A stretch of DNA of 64,000 nt from Fimenecus sp051881435 (GCA_051881435.1 JBJEPW010000010.1:91536-155535); one strand, 5' to 3'. Numbered from the stretch's first letter, positions 25,102 through 33,910 are shown. The notes: generated by a model from the sequence alone, not told the origin. Program-made: numbers and translations.

Positions 25102-25470
25102 TTACTTCTTCTTGTTAGCGATTGTCTTCTTCGGTCCCTTACGTGTACGGGCGTTTGTCTTTGAGCGCTGACCTCTTACGGGAAGTCCCTTGCGGTGACG
25201 AACACCTCTGTAACAACCGATTTCAACAAGTCTTTTAATATCAAATGCTGTTTCTCTTCTGAGGTCACCCTCAACCTTAACATTGTGGTCAATATACTCA
25301 CGAAGCTTTGAAACATCTTCTTCGGTCAAATCCTTAACGCGTGTGTCGGGATTGATACCTGTTGCAGCAACAATGTCGCTGGCTGTTTTTCTGCCTATAC
25401 CGTAGATATAAGTGAGTCCGATTTCAACTCTTTTTTCTCTGGGTAAGTCAACACCTGAAATACGAGCCAT
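25102..25470 (-). CDS. rpsM: 30S ribosomal protein S13
   Basis: S13 (122 residues) forms head bridges to the 50S subunit and contacts P-site tRNA. Typical ARISGVDLPREKRVEIGLTYIYGIG start, YRGVRHRKGLPVRGQ and a basic tail RTRKGPKKT. The 140-base gap to the upstream rpmJ gene holds no other feature that I can support. Confidence 0.97.
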   Translation of the reverse strand: MARISGVDLPREKRVEIGLTYIYGIGRKTASDIVAATGINPDTRVKDLTEEDVSKLREYIDHNVKVEGDLRRETAFDIKRLVEIGCYRGVRHRKGLPVRGQRSKTNARTRKGPKKTIANKKK

Positions 25471-25610
25471 TTACAGTTGCACCTCCATTTTAAAAATGCG
25501 GCTTATAGCCTTTTGTTTTTGCATCGTTCCTTAGTACTTTAGAAACGATTGAGCGTAGTTTATAAGATAAATTCAAGTTACTCTGCAGCTGTAACCCTCA
25601 AAAATTTATC

Positions 25611-25724
25611 TTAGCCCTGACGCTGCTTGTGCTTGGGATTTTCACAGATAACCATTACTTTTCCCTTGCGCTTAATGATTTTGCACTTTTCGCAAATTTT
25701 TTTGACAGAAGGTCTGACTTTCAT
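25611..25724 (-). CDS. rpmJ: 50S ribosomal protein L36
   Basis: A 37-residue protein read directly from the sequence: starts MKVRPSVKKICEKCK and ends NPKHKQRQG. Cys11, Cys14, Cys27 and His33 (CEKC...CENPKH) give the zinc-ribbon (C+) form. GGAGG precedes the ATG at 25724. It has the usual place between infA and rpsM. Confidence 0.95.
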   Translation of the reverse strand: MKVRPSVKKICEKCKIIKRKGKVMVICENPKHKQRQG

Positions 25725-25757
25725 TTCTGTTACCTCCTCATAAAATGCTGTCAATTC

Positions 25758-25976
25758 TTACTTTGAACGCCATGTAATTCTGCCGTTGTTAAGGTCATAG
25801 GGTGAAAGCTCCACCGTTACCTTATCGCCGGGAAGAATTCTGATGTAGTTCATACGAAGTTTACCCGAAATACGGGCGTGAATCTTGTGGCCGTTTTCAA
25901 GCTCTACAATAAAGAATGTATTGGGGAGAGCCTCAACCACAACGCCTTCAACTTCAATCATGTCCTGTTTTGCCAT
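25758..25976 (-). CDS. infA: Translation initiation factor IF-1
   Basis: IF-1 (72 residues) is an OB-fold protein that binds the ribosomal A site during initiation. The sequence is canonical: IEVEGVVVEALPNTFFIVELENGHKIHARISGKLRMNYIRILPGDKVTVELSPYDL. It follows a KOW protein gene and precedes rpmJ, the standard order. Confidence 0.98.
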   Translation of the reverse strand: MAKQDMIEVEGVVVEALPNTFFIVELENGHKIHARISGKLRMNYIRILPGDKVTVELSPYDLNNGRITWRSK

Positions 25977-25980
25977 AAGT

Positions 25981-26217
25981 TTAAACCTCTCTTAATAATG
26001 CTTTTCTCAATGCTTTGTCCGTTCTCATAGCGCTTTCTGAAAGTTTTTTTCCTGTTTTAGCCGTGTGCTTTGGATTTTTCCTTTTGGGCGTTCTTAAAGG
26101 ACGCTCTTTTCCGTCGCACAAATAAACATAGCTTTCATCGCACCCTACAACACACATAAGCCGTTCTTTTTCACGGCCGGCCGTACAAACGACCAACTCG
26201 CCTTTACAAAACTCCAT
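25981..26217 (-). CDS. KOW-domain RNA-binding protein (L14e-like)
   Basis: A 78-residue protein with an N-terminal KOW/SH3-like segment (KGELVVCTAGREKERLMCVVG) and a very basic C-terminal half (RTPKRKNPKHTAKTGKKLSESAMRTDKALRKAL). It resembles the ribosomal-protein-L14e-like proteins that many Gram-positive bacteria encode between map and infA. A role in RNA binding or ribosome assembly is inferred from fold and place; the precise function is unknown. Confidence 0.82.
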   Translation of the reverse strand: MEFCKGELVVCTAGREKERLMCVVGCDESYVYLCDGKERPLRTPKRKNPKHTAKTGKKLSESAMRTDKALRKALLREV

Positions 26218-26228
26218 AAGTCACCTCA

Positions 26229-26978
26229 TTAAAGCTTTGTAAGAATTATCGGTTCGCCCTTTGTAATTGCAACCGTGTGTTCAAAGTGAGCGGACAGCTT
26301 GCCGTCAAGCGTTTTGACGGTCCAACCGTCAGGCAAACATTTAATTGCTTTTGTACCCATATTTATCATGGGTTCAATCGCAAGTGTCATTCCGGGGAGA
26401 AGCCTTTGTCCTCTTCCCGGTGTTCCGTAATTCGGAACGGACGGGTCCTCGTGGAGATTTGTGCCCACGCCGTGACCGGTGTATTCGCGCACAACTGAAA
26501 ATCCACGCTCTTCACAGTAGGACTGAATCGCATAAGCTATGTCGCCGATTCTGCCGCCTGCGACAGCCTGCTCAATGCCTTTGTAAAGGCTCTCGCGGGT
26601 TGTGTCGCACAGCCGCTTCGCCTCGTCGGAAATTACTCCGCAGGCGAAAGTAGCAGCATTATCGCCGTTGTAGCCGTCGATTTTTGCCCCGAGGTCGATA
26701 CTGACAATATCGCCCTCTTTAAGCACTCTCGTTTTTGACGGAATGCCGTGAATGACCTCGTCATTTATGGAAATACATGCAGTAGCGGGATAACCGTTAT
26801 AATTCAAGAAGTTAGGCTCTGCGCCTTGCTTTTTGATATAACGGTATGCGATTTGGTCAATTTCATAGGTAGTTATACCCGGCTTTACCGCCTCGCCCGC
26901 TATCTGTAATGCTTCCGCAGAAATAATGCAGGCTTTGCGCATTGCATCAATTTCTTTTGCGGTTCTAAGCACTATCAT
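26229..26978 (-). CDS. map: Methionine aminopeptidase type I
   Basis: MetAP (249 residues) removes the initiator methionine from nascent proteins. The five metal ligands of the pita-bread fold can be found: Asp in SIDLGAKIDGYNGD, Asp in NGDNAATF, His in GHGVGTNLHEDP, Glu in IEPMIN and Glu in FEHTVAI. I start it at the ATG at 26978 (MIVLRTAKEID) with GGAGG upstream, rejecting an extension into adk. The adk stop and map start nearly touch. Confidence 0.96.
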   Translation of the reverse strand: MIVLRTAKEIDAMRKACIISAEALQIAGEAVKPGITTYEIDQIAYRYIKKQGAEPNFLNYNGYPATACISINDEVIHGIPSKTRVLKEGDIVSIDLGAKIDGYNGDNAATFACGVISDEAKRLCDTTRESLYKGIEQAVAGGRIGDIAYAIQSYCEERGFSVVREYTGHGVGTNLHEDPSVPNYGTPGRGQRLLPGMTLAIEPMINMGTKAIKCLPDGWTVKTLDGKLSAHFEHTVAITKGEPIILTKL

Positions 26979-26979
26979 G

Positions 26980-27612
26980 TTAATCCTCCAATGATTTAAA
27001 GACAAGAGCAGTTGTATCGGCAACCTCTTCCTGTCCCTCTACTATAACAAGCTTTCCTGTTTTTGCATAGTAGTCCTTGAGCGGCTCGGTTTGTTCATGA
27101 TAAACATTAAGTCTGTCAATAACCGTTTCGGGCTTATCGTCCTTACGCTGAACAAGCTCATCGCCGCAAACATCGCAAATGCCCTCTTTTGCAGGCTTTT
27201 TGAATTCCAGATGATAGGTTGCACCGCACTTTAAGCAAACGCGTCTGCCTGAAAGACGGGCGGCAATTTTATCATCGGGAACCTCAATATCAACAACCTT
27301 GTCGATTACGATGCCCATATTGTCAAGAGCCTCTGCCTGAGGTATTGTTCTGGGGAAGCCATCAAGAATGAAGCCGTTTTTGCAGTCATCCTCTGCCAGT
27401 CTGTCCTTAATAATACCTATAACAACATCATCGGGAACCAGCTTGCCGGCGTCGATATAGGACTTAGCTTTAAGCCCCATATCAGTGCCGTTTTTCAAAG
27501 CTTCTCTGATAATATTGCCTGTTGACACAGCGGGAATACCGTATTTTTCACAGATTTTCTCAGCCTGTGTACCTTTTCCTGCGCCGGGAGCGCCGAGAAG
27601 GATCAAGTTCAT
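26980..27612 (-). CDS. adk: Adenylate kinase
   Basis: Adk (210 residues) interconverts ATP+AMP and 2 ADP. P-loop GAPGAGKGTQ at residues 7-16, AMP-binding segment STGNIIREA, DGFPRT, and a LID carrying the four-Cys zinc site (CLKCGATYH...CDVCGDEL), the long zinc-binding form common in Gram-positives. Its position between secY and map is classical. Confidence 0.97.
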   Translation of the reverse strand: MNLILLGAPGAGKGTQAEKICEKYGIPAVSTGNIIREALKNGTDMGLKAKSYIDAGKLVPDDVVIGIIKDRLAEDDCKNGFILDGFPRTIPQAEALDNMGIVIDKVVDIEVPDDKIAARLSGRRVCLKCGATYHLEFKKPAKEGICDVCGDELVQRKDDKPETVIDRLNVYHEQTEPLKDYYAKTGKLVIVEGQEEVADTTALVFKSLED

Positions 27613-27627
27613 ATCAGTTACCTCCGA

Positions 27628-28965
27628 TTAGTCAAGGAAGCCCTTGTAGTGACGCATCATCATCTGGCTTTCAAGCTGCTTCTGTGTTTCAAGAGCAACA
27701 CCGACCATAATGATTATTGATGTACCGCCGATTGCAAGGTTCATCTCTGCTCCGAGAAGACCGGAGAACTGTGAATAGAGAATGGGGAACATTGCAACAA
27801 CACTCAAAAGAAGTGCGCCGATAAGGGTTACTCTGTTGAGAATCTTCTGAATGTAAGTCGAAGTGGGCTTACCGGGACGAATTCCGGGAACAGAGCCGCT
27901 GTTCTTACGAAGATTGTCTGCCATTTCGATGGGGTTATACTGGATAGCCGCATAGAAATATGCAAAGAAGATTATAAACAGGAAGTAGATTGTGCCGTAA
28001 ACCCAGTGTGTTTGTCCCAGCCATACATTACAAATCTTGTACCATAATGAGTCTGTTTTGCCGGGGGCAAACATTCCAACGGTAGGAAGAATTGAAAGAA
28101 TGGAGCTTGCGAAGATAACGGGAAGAACGCCGCACATATTAACCTTAATGGGCATATGAGTGTTCTGACCGCCGTACATCTTTCTGCCTACAACACGCTT
28201 TGCATACTGAATGGGAATTCTTCTTTCGGCATTGTCCATCCAAACGATGAAGAAAATCATACCGATTAAAGCAATTGCCGCAATGGGAACAAGCACGTAG
28301 TACTGACCCTTTGCACCGCCTATGTCTAAATACTGATAGAGAGTAGTGATAGTTGTTGGCATACGGGCAACGATACCTGCGAAAAGGATTATTGAAATAC
28401 CGTTTCCGATACCCTTTTCATTTATACGCTCGCCCAGCCACATAACCATTGCAGTACCTGCTGTGTAGCAAAGAATAACAACAACCGCCTGGAATACTGC
28501 CCATGCACCTTTATATGCCAATCCGTGAACATCACCCATAAGAAGGTGCTGAGAACGAATATAGAAATAATATGCAACGCTCTGAAGAAGACCTAATGCA
28601 AGTGCTGAATAGCGTGTTATTCTGTTCATTTTCTTTCTGCCCTCTTCCCCCTCTTTGGAAAGCTTCTGAAGAGCGGGAATAGCAACAGTAAGAAGCTGAA
28701 TAATAATTGATGCGTTAATATACGGTGTGATTGACAGAGCGAACAGCGTACCGTAGTTAAAGGCATTACCTGTCATCATACTGAGGTATGTTACGAAGGT
28801 GTTTGCTGTTTCGGCACCGAAAATGCCGCTTCCGTCCATCTGTATATTAACAAAGGGAACGGGCAACGCTGAACCGATTCTGTAAATCAAAATTATAAAC
28901 GCTGTGAAAATAATCTTTTTACGAAGATCTGCAATTTTCCATGCGTTAGCAAAAGTACGGAACAC
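27628..28965 (-). CDS. secY: Preprotein translocase subunit SecY
   Basis: SecY (445 residues) is the ten-helix protein-conducting channel of the inner membrane. Recognisable are LPVPFVN in the plug region, ITPYINASIIIQLL, GIGNGISIILFAGI and the cytoplasmic loop NPIEMADNLRKNSGSVPGIRPGKPT. It follows rplO as in nearly all bacteria, which couples membrane-channel to ribosome synthesis. Confidence 0.97.
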   Translation of the reverse strand: MFRTFANAWKIADLRKKIIFTAFIILIYRIGSALPVPFVNIQMDGSGIFGAETANTFVTYLSMMTGNAFNYGTLFALSITPYINASIIIQLLTVAIPALQKLSKEGEEGRKKMNRITRYSALALGLLQSVAYYFYIRSQHLLMGDVHGLAYKGAWAVFQAVVVILCYTAGTAMVMWLGERINEKGIGNGISIILFAGIVARMPTTITTLYQYLDIGGAKGQYYVLVPIAAIALIGMIFFIVWMDNAERRIPIQYAKRVVGRKMYGGQNTHMPIKVNMCGVLPVIFASSILSILPTVGMFAPGKTDSLWYKICNVWLGQTHWVYGTIYFLFIIFFAYFYAAIQYNPIEMADNLRKNSGSVPGIRPGKPTSTYIQKILNRVTLIGALLLSVVAMFPILYSQFSGLLGAEMNLAIGGTSIIIMVGVALETQKQLESQMMMRHYKGFLD

Positions 28966-28967
28966 GG

Positions 28968-29408
28968 TTAAATCACCTCGGCCTTTCCGCCTGCCGCCTC
29001 AATCTTCTGCTTTGCAGCGTCAGAATAAGCATTAACTTTTACGGTAAGCTTTTTGCTGAGTTCGCCGTTTCCTAATACTTTAACTCCGTCAAGAGCTTTC
29101 TTTACAAGGCCTGCATTAACGAGTGCCTCGATATCTACTGTTGCGCCGTCCTCAAACGCATTGAGCGCTGAAACGTTAACAGTTGCGATTTCCTTTGCGA
29201 AGATATTGTTAAATCCGCGCTTAGGAAGTCTTCTCTGCAAAGGCATCTGTCCGCCCTCAAATCCGGGGCGCATACCTCTGCCTGCACGGGCCTTCTGACC
29301 CTTGTGTCCCTTACCTGCTGTTTTGCCCTGTCCGGAAGCGGCGCCTCTGCCGATACGCTTAACATCCTTCTTTGAACCCGCAGCGGGTGAAAGTTCGTGC
29401 AATTTCAT
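28968..29408 (-). CDS. rplO: 50S ribosomal protein L15
   Basis: L15 (146 residues) helps late 50S assembly. Gly-rich basic N-terminus (RIGRGAASGQGKTAGKGHKGQKARAG), then GFEGGQMPLQRRLPKRGFNN, and a globular C-terminal domain. It lies 3 bases upstream of secY. Confidence 0.97.
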   Translation of the reverse strand: MKLHELSPAAGSKKDVKRIGRGAASGQGKTAGKGHKGQKARAGRGMRPGFEGGQMPLQRRLPKRGFNNIFAKEIATVNVSALNAFEDGATVDIEALVNAGLVKKALDGVKVLGNGELSKKLTVKVNAYSDAAKQKIEAAGGKAEVI

Positions 29409-29422
29409 TTTCCTGCACCTCC

Positions 29423-29602
29423 TTAAGCCTTAGTAACCTCTATAAGATGTGAAATTTTCTTAATCTTACCCTGAGTCTGAGGATTGTCGGGCTGAGAAGC
29501 CACATCCCCGATTTTGCGGAGACCAAGTGCATGAGCGGTGGCAATTTGGTCTTTTTTGCTTCCGATAAGGCTCTTAACAAGCTTAACCTGAACATTTGCC
29601 AT
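29423..29602 (-). CDS. rpmD: 50S ribosomal protein L30
   Basis: A 59-residue protein read directly from the sequence: starts MANVQVKLVKSLIGS and continues HALGLRKIGDV, ending HLIEVTKA. This is the standard short bacterial L30. It lies between rpsE and rplO, and an AGGAGG site precedes the ATG at 29602. Confidence 0.96.
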   Translation of the reverse strand: MANVQVKLVKSLIGSKKDQIATAHALGLRKIGDVASQPDNPQTQGKIKKISHLIEVTKA

Positions 29603-29619
29603 GATTCTTCAGCCTCCTC

Positions 29620-30123
29620 TTATTCAATAATCTCTTTAACGGATTTACCGCGGATTGCGGCAACTTCCTCTGCATTGCGGAGCTTTGAAAGTCCGTCAAT
29701 TGTAGCGCGAACTACATTGCAGGGGTTGTTTGAACGAAGTGCCTTTGAACGAATGTCCTTAATACCTACTGTTTCAACAACAGCACGGACAGGTCCGCCG
29801 GCGATAACTCCGGTACCGGGTGCAGCGGGTTTGAGAAGAACTACGCCTGCACCGAATTTACCGGTGATTTCGTGAGGAATTGTTGTACCCTTCAAAGCAA
29901 CCTTTATAAGGTTCTTTTTAGCGTCCTCAATACCCTTACGGATAGCGTCGGGAACTTCGCCCGACTTACCGAGACCGAAACCGATGATGCCGTTACCGTC
30001 ACCTACAACAACCAAAGCGGAGAACTTGAATATACGGCCGCCCTTTACTGTTTTGGAAACACGGTTGATAGCAACTACTCTTTCCTGAAGCTCAAGTGTT
30101 GATGCGTCAATTTTTGAAGCCAT
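29620..30123 (-). CDS. rpsE: 30S ribosomal protein S5
   Basis: S5 (167 residues) has the N-terminal double-stranded RNA-binding domain (ERVVAINRVSKTVKGGRIFKF, VGDGNGIIGFGLGKSGEVPDAI) and the C-terminal domain (RAVVETVGIKDIRSKALRSNNPCNVVRA). It guards decoding accuracy. The ATG at 30123 is preferred over one two codons earlier because it is better spaced from GGAG. Confidence 0.97.
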   Translation of the reverse strand: MASKIDASTLELQERVVAINRVSKTVKGGRIFKFSALVVVGDGNGIIGFGLGKSGEVPDAIRKGIEDAKKNLIKVALKGTTIPHEITGKFGAGVVLLKPAAPGTGVIAGGPVRAVVETVGIKDIRSKALRSNNPCNVVRATIDGLSKLRNAEEVAAIRGKSVKEIIE

Positions 30124-30141
30124 TTTCATTTTCTCCTTTCC

Positions 30142-30501
30142 TTAGAAGTTCAGGCCGCCCTCACGGGCACCCTCTGCAAGTGCTGCGACTCTGCCCTGAT
30201 AGACATAACCGCCGCGGTCAAATACAACATCAGTAATATTCTTTTCTTTTGCTCTTTCTGCAAGAAGCTTTCCAACCTCTTTTGCAGCGTCTTTATTTCC
30301 GCCGTAGTTTGTGAAGTCCTTCTCTGTTGAGGAGGCGCTTACAAGCGTTACGCCTGCAACATCGTCTATCAACTGAGCATAGATATGCTGAAGAGAACGG
30401 AACACATTAAGGCGAGGGCACTGAGCTGTGCCTGTAATCTTGGCGCGGACTCTCTTGTGTCTTTTGAGTCTTGCCTTTTTTGTATCTGGTCTGCTAACCA
30501 T
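30142..30501 (-). CDS. rplR: 50S ribosomal protein L18
   Basis: L18 (119 residues) binds 5S rRNA. Basic start (KKARLKRHKRVRAKITG), PRLNVFRSLQHIYAQLIDD and the C-terminal VVFDRGGYVYQGRVAALAEGAREGGLNF are canonical. Between rplF and rpsE. Confidence 0.97.
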   Translation of the reverse strand: MVSRPDTKKARLKRHKRVRAKITGTAQCPRLNVFRSLQHIYAQLIDDVAGVTLVSASSTEKDFTNYGGNKDAAKEVGKLLAERAKEKNITDVVFDRGGYVYQGRVAALAEGAREGGLNF

Positions 30502-30519
30502 AGCTTAACACTCCTCCTA

Positions 30520-31065
30520 TTATTTTCCGCCCTTACCGGCTTTTCCTTCTTTACGACGGATATGTTCGTCAACATATTTGATGCCCTTACCCTTATAAGG
30601 CTCGGGAGGTCTCTTCTCGCGGATTTCCGCTGCGAACTGACCGACCTTCTGCTTATCGGGACCGGAAACAATTACCTTGTTGGGGTTGGGAACATCAATT
30701 GTGATGCCCTCAATCTCGCTCATAACAACCTGATGTGAATATCCGATGTTAAGAACAAGGTCTTTGCCCTGCTTCTGAGCACGGTAACCTACGCCGTTAA
30801 CCTCGAGCTCCTTTGTGTAGCCCTTCTCAACACCCTCAACCATGTTGGCGATGAGTGTACGGGTAAGTCCGTGGAGTGACTTGTTAAGGTTGCTGTCATC
30901 GGGACGGGTAACTACTACCTGACCGTCTTCCATAGCAACATTCATATTCTTGTGCACTGTTCTGGTGAGAGTACCCTTGGGTCCCTTTACGGTAACAGTG
31001 CTGCCGTCGATTTTAACTTCAACCCCTGCAGGAACTGCAATGGGGTGTCTGCCTATACGTGACAT
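30520..31065 (-). CDS. rplF: 50S ribosomal protein L6
   Basis: L6 (181 residues) binds 23S rRNA near the sarcin-ricin loop. SRIGRHPIAVPAGVEV start, VKGPKGTLTR, and the signature PEPYKGKGIKY at the C-terminus followed by the basic RRKEGKAGKGGK tail. Confidence 0.97.
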   Translation of the reverse strand: MSRIGRHPIAVPAGVEVKIDGSTVTVKGPKGTLTRTVHKNMNVAMEDGQVVVTRPDDSNLNKSLHGLTRTLIANMVEGVEKGYTKELEVNGVGYRAQKQGKDLVLNIGYSHQVVMSEIEGITIDVPNPNKVIVSGPDKQKVGQFAAEIREKRPPEPYKGKGIKYVDEHIRRKEGKAGKGGK

Positions 31066-31080
31066 TTACTGTACCTCCTC

Positions 31081-31479
31081 TTACCAGATGAATGCGAGAA
31101 CCTCGCCGCCAACATTGGCTTTACGAGCCTCTTTGTCTGTCATAACGCCCTTTGATGTTGAAAGGATAGCGATGCCGAGACCTTTCATAACCTTGGGCAT
31201 ATCTTCACAGTTTGTGTAAATACGCAAGCCGGGCTTTGAAACTCTGCGAAGTCCGGTAATTACGCTTGACTTGTTGGGGCCGTATTTAAGAGTAATCTCT
31301 ATAACGCCCTGCTTTCCGTCTTCCTCAACGGTAAAGCCTTTGATGTAACCTTCATCAACAAGAATTTGAGCAATCGCTTTCTTCATGTTTGATGCAGGCA
31401 CTTTCACTGTATCATGCTTTGCAGAATTCGCATTGCGGATTCTGGTGAGCATATCACCGATTGAATCAGTAATTTGCAT
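31081..31479 (-). CDS. rpsH: 30S ribosomal protein S8
   Basis: S8 (132 residues) is a primary 16S rRNA binder and in E. coli a regulator of the spc operon. DSIGDMLTRIRNANSAKHDTV start, KPGLRIYTNCEDMPKVMKGLGIAILSTSKGVMTDKEARKANVGGEVLAFIW end. Confidence 0.97.
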   Translation of the reverse strand: MQITDSIGDMLTRIRNANSAKHDTVKVPASNMKKAIAQILVDEGYIKGFTVEEDGKQGVIEITLKYGPNKSSVITGLRRVSKPGLRIYTNCEDMPKVMKGLGIAILSTSKGVMTDKEARKANVGGEVLAFIW

Positions 31480-31512
31480 AATGAGTTACCTCCTGTAAAA
31501 TTGATTGCTCTA

Positions 31513-31698
31513 TTACCAGCTTGATTTCTTCACGCCGGGAATCTGACCTGCGTGTGCCAACTCTCTGAAGCAGATACGGCATACTCCGTATTTGCGGAGG
31601 TAAGCATGTGGTCTGCCGCAGATTTTGCATCTGTTGTACTGTCTTGTTGAATACTTCGCAGGTCTTGCCTGCTTAACCTTCATTGCTGTTTTTGCCAC
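31513..31698 (-). CDS. rpsN: 30S ribosomal protein S14 type Z
   Basis: A 61-residue zinc-binding S14: the four cysteines are in CKICGRPH and CRICFRELA. This short C+ form is the usual housekeeping version in Gram-positives. Between rplE and rpsH. Confidence 0.97.
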   Translation of the reverse strand: MAKTAMKVKQARPAKYSTRQYNRCKICGRPHAYLRKYGVCRICFRELAHAGQIPGVKKSSW

Positions 31699-31711
31699 TT
31701 GTTACCCCTCC

Positions 31712-32254
31712 TTACTTTGCAAACGGTGCGCCCATGAGAGACAAAAGCTCTCTTGCTTCTTCGTCGGTATTCGCAGTTGTTACAAAGCAGATGTCCATAC
31801 CGCGAACCTTATCAATCTTATCATAGTCGATTTCAGGGAAAATCAACTGCTCCTTAACGCCCATTGAGTAGTTACCTCTGCCGTCGAAGGAGTTGGGGTT
31901 AATTCCTCTGAAGTCACGAACACGGGGAAGAGCCAGATTGAAGAATCTGTCGATGAACTCATACATCTTGTCTCCTCTGAGTGTTACCTTAACGCCGATT
32001 GTCATACCCTCACGAAGCTTGAAGTTAGCAACGCTCTTTTTAGCTACGCACTTAACGGGCTTCTGACCTGTGATCTGTGCAAGATCGGTCATGATTGCGT
32101 CAACAACCTTTGAGTTGTCCTTAGCCTCGCCGCAGCCAACGTTGATGATAACCTTATCAATCTTCGGAATCTGCATAACGCTTTTGTAGTTGAACTTCTT
32201 CTGAAGTGCAGGAACAACATCGGCTTTATACATTTCTTTAAGTCTTGCTGCCAT
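31712..32254 (-). CDS. rplE: 50S ribosomal protein L5
   Basis: L5 (180 residues) binds 5S rRNA and contacts P-site tRNA. IDKVIINVGCGEA, AKKSVANFKLREGMTIGVKVTLRG, FRGINPNSFDGRGNYSMGVKEQLIFPEID and DICFVTTANTDEEA are all typical. Confidence 0.97.
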   Translation of the reverse strand: MAARLKEMYKADVVPALQKKFNYKSVMQIPKIDKVIINVGCGEAKDNSKVVDAIMTDLAQITGQKPVKCVAKKSVANFKLREGMTIGVKVTLRGDKMYEFIDRFFNLALPRVRDFRGINPNSFDGRGNYSMGVKEQLIFPEIDYDKIDKVRGMDICFVTTANTDEEARELLSLMGAPFAK

Positions 32255-32268
32255 TTTATTGTTCCTCC

Positions 32269-32607
32269 TTATTCAAACTTTGCGCCGCAGTTTGCCTTTT
32301 TGCAAACGCGATACTTCTTTTTCTTGCCGTCTTTGTCAGTCTCAACGACATGACCAACTCTTGTAGCCTGGCCGCACTTGGGGCAAACAAGCTGAACTTT
32401 GTCAGCGTAAAGAGCGCTTTCAGCCTTAATAAGTCCGCCGGGCTCACCCATCTGGCGGGGCTTAACATGCTTTGTTACGATGTTTACGCCTTCAACAATA
32501 ACCTTACCCTCTTTGGGGCTGACTTCAAGGACCTTGCCCTTTTTGCCGCGGTTTTTGCCGTTGATAACGATAACCTCGTCACCTGTTTTTACGTGAACCT
32601 TACTCAT
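32269..32607 (-). CDS. rplX: 50S ribosomal protein L24
   Basis: L24 (112 residues) starts 50S assembly. KOW motif in VHVKTGDEVIVINGKNRGKKGKVL, then EGVNIVTKHVKP. The C-terminal part has cysteines in zinc-ribbon spacing (CPKCGQATRVGH...CKKANCGAKF), a variation seen in some Clostridia. Confidence 0.96.
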   Translation of the reverse strand: MSKVHVKTGDEVIVINGKNRGKKGKVLEVSPKEGKVIVEGVNIVTKHVKPRQMGEPGGLIKAESALYADKVQLVCPKCGQATRVGHVVETDKDGKKKKYRVCKKANCGAKFE

Positions 32608-32619
32608 CGGGGCACCTCC

Positions 32620-32988
32620 TTAAAGTACTTCGGGAGCAAGAGAAAGGATTTTCATATAGTCCTTATCACGAAGCTCTCTTGCAACCGGTCCAAAGATACG
32701 TGTACCTTTGGGGTTTTTATCTTCTTTAATGATAACGGCTGCGTTTTCATCGAAACGGATATATGTTCCGTCATCTCTGCGAACGCCTTTAACCGATCTT
32801 ACAACGACTGCCTTTACAACATCGCCTTTTTTAACAACACCGCCGGGTGCTGCTTTTTTAACAGATGCTACAATGACATCGCCGATGTTAGCATATCTTC
32901 TACCTGAACCACCGAGAACGCGGATGCACATAATCTCTTTTGCACCGGTGTTATCGGCAACCTTGAGGTAAGTCTGCTGCTGTATCAC
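32620..32988 (-). CDS. rplN: 50S ribosomal protein L14
   Basis: L14 (122 residues) is at the subunit interface. MIQQQTYLKVADNTGAKEIMCIRVLGGS start, the VRRDDGTYIRFDENAAVII segment and RGTRIFGPVARELR end. Canonical sequence and place. Confidence 0.98.
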   Translation of the reverse strand: MIQQQTYLKVADNTGAKEIMCIRVLGGSGRRYANIGDVIVASVKKAAPGGVVKKGDVVKAVVVRSVKGVRRDDGTYIRFDENAAVIIKEDKNPKGTRIFGPVARELRDKDYMKILSLAPEVL

Positions 32989-33006
32989 AATGATTGCCTC
33001 CTTTAA

Positions 33007-33261
33007 TTACTTTGCTTTCTCGATAATTTCAGCTACACGCCATCTCTTGTCTTTTGAAAGCGGACGTGTTTCCATTACTAAAACTCTGTCGCCGACACCG
33101 CACTCGTTATTCTCGTCATGAGCCTTGATTTTAACGGTTCTGTTAACGATTTTGCCGTAAAGCGGATGCTTAACTCTGTCCTTGATTGAAACAACAACAG
33201 TTTTATCCATCTTGTCGCTTGTTACGATACCGACCTGTGTTTTTCTGAGGTTTCTTTCCAT
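33007..33261 (-). CDS. rpsQ: 30S ribosomal protein S17
   Basis: S17 (84 residues), an OB-fold 16S rRNA binder. RKTQVGIVTSDKMDKTVVV, VKHPLYGKIV and VLVMETRPLSKDKRWRV are typical. Between rpmC and rplN. Confidence 0.97.
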   Translation of the reverse strand: MERNLRKTQVGIVTSDKMDKTVVVSIKDRVKHPLYGKIVNRTVKIKAHDENNECGVGDRVLVMETRPLSKDKRWRVAEIIEKAK

Positions 33262-33281
33262 ATTGAACGCCCTCCCTTTCC

Positions 33282-33485
33282 TTACGACTCACTGCCGTGT
33301 AATTCGATATCGCGGATAACTGTTTTTACTCTTGCGATATCCTTTTTAACGGCACTGATGCGCATCGGATTTTCGAGTTGGTTGATGGCTTCTTGAAAAC
33401 GAAGCTTGAAAAGTTCGTCCTTCAATTCCAAAAGTTTAGCATCCAACTCCTTGGGAGAGAGCTTTCTGATCTCGCTTGCTTTCAT
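33282..33485 (-). CDS. rpmC: 50S ribosomal protein L29
   Basis: L29 (67 residues), an antiparallel helical hairpin near the exit tunnel and the signal-recognition-particle docking site. KASEIRKLSPKELDAKLLELKDELFKLRFQ is diagnostic. Its start overlaps the rplP stop codon. Confidence 0.97.
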   Translation of the reverse strand: MKASEIRKLSPKELDAKLLELKDELFKLRFQEAINQLENPMRISAVKKDIARVKTVIRDIELHGSES

Positions 33486-33910
33486 TACTGCTCACCACCC
33501 TGTTCTTCTTTAGTTACAAACTTGCATTTTACGGGAAGCTTGTTAGCTGCAAGACGCATAGCCTCACGAGCTGTTTCTTCCGGAACGCCGGCAATTTCAA
33601 ACATAACTCTGCCGGGTTTAACAACTGCTACCCAATATTCGGGAGAACCTTTACCTGAACCCATTCGAGTTTCAGCAGGCTTTTCCGTAATAGGCTTGTC
33701 GGGGAAAATCTTTATCCAAACCTGACCGCCACGCTTGATATATCTTGTCATTGCAATACGGGCTGCCTCAATCTGGTTTGATGTAATCCATGCGGGCTCG
33801 AGAGACACAAGACCGTAATCACCGTAGGTAACCGTAGTACCTCTTGAAGCCTTACCTGTCAAACGTCCTCTGTGAACGCGACGGTATTTTACTCTTTTAG
33901 GTAAAAGCAT
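33485..33910 (-). CDS. rplP: 50S ribosomal protein L16
   Basis: L16 (141 residues) organises the A-site region of the 50S subunit. MLLPKRVKYRRVHRGRLTG start, RGGQVWIKIFPDKPITEKPAETRMGSGKG signature, VMFEIAGV. Its ends overlap rpsC and rpmC by one base each (TAATG), implying coupled translation. Confidence 0.98.
   Translation of the reverse strand: MLLPKRVKYRRVHRGRLTGKASRGTTVTYGDYGLVSLEPAWITSNQIEAARIAMTRYIKRGGQVWIKIFPDKPITEKPAETRMGSGKGSPEYWVAVVKPGRVMFEIAGVPEETAREAMRLAANKLPVKCKFVTKEEQGGEQ

Noticed and set aside
32269..32607. L24 zinc-ribbon tail as a novelty
   Set aside because: Cys-rich L24 C-termini occur in other Clostridia, so I treat it as normal variation.
32245..32907. 220-codon plus-strand frame in the ribosomal block
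   Set aside because: Lies opposite rplX and rplN; an antisense shadow of conserved genes.
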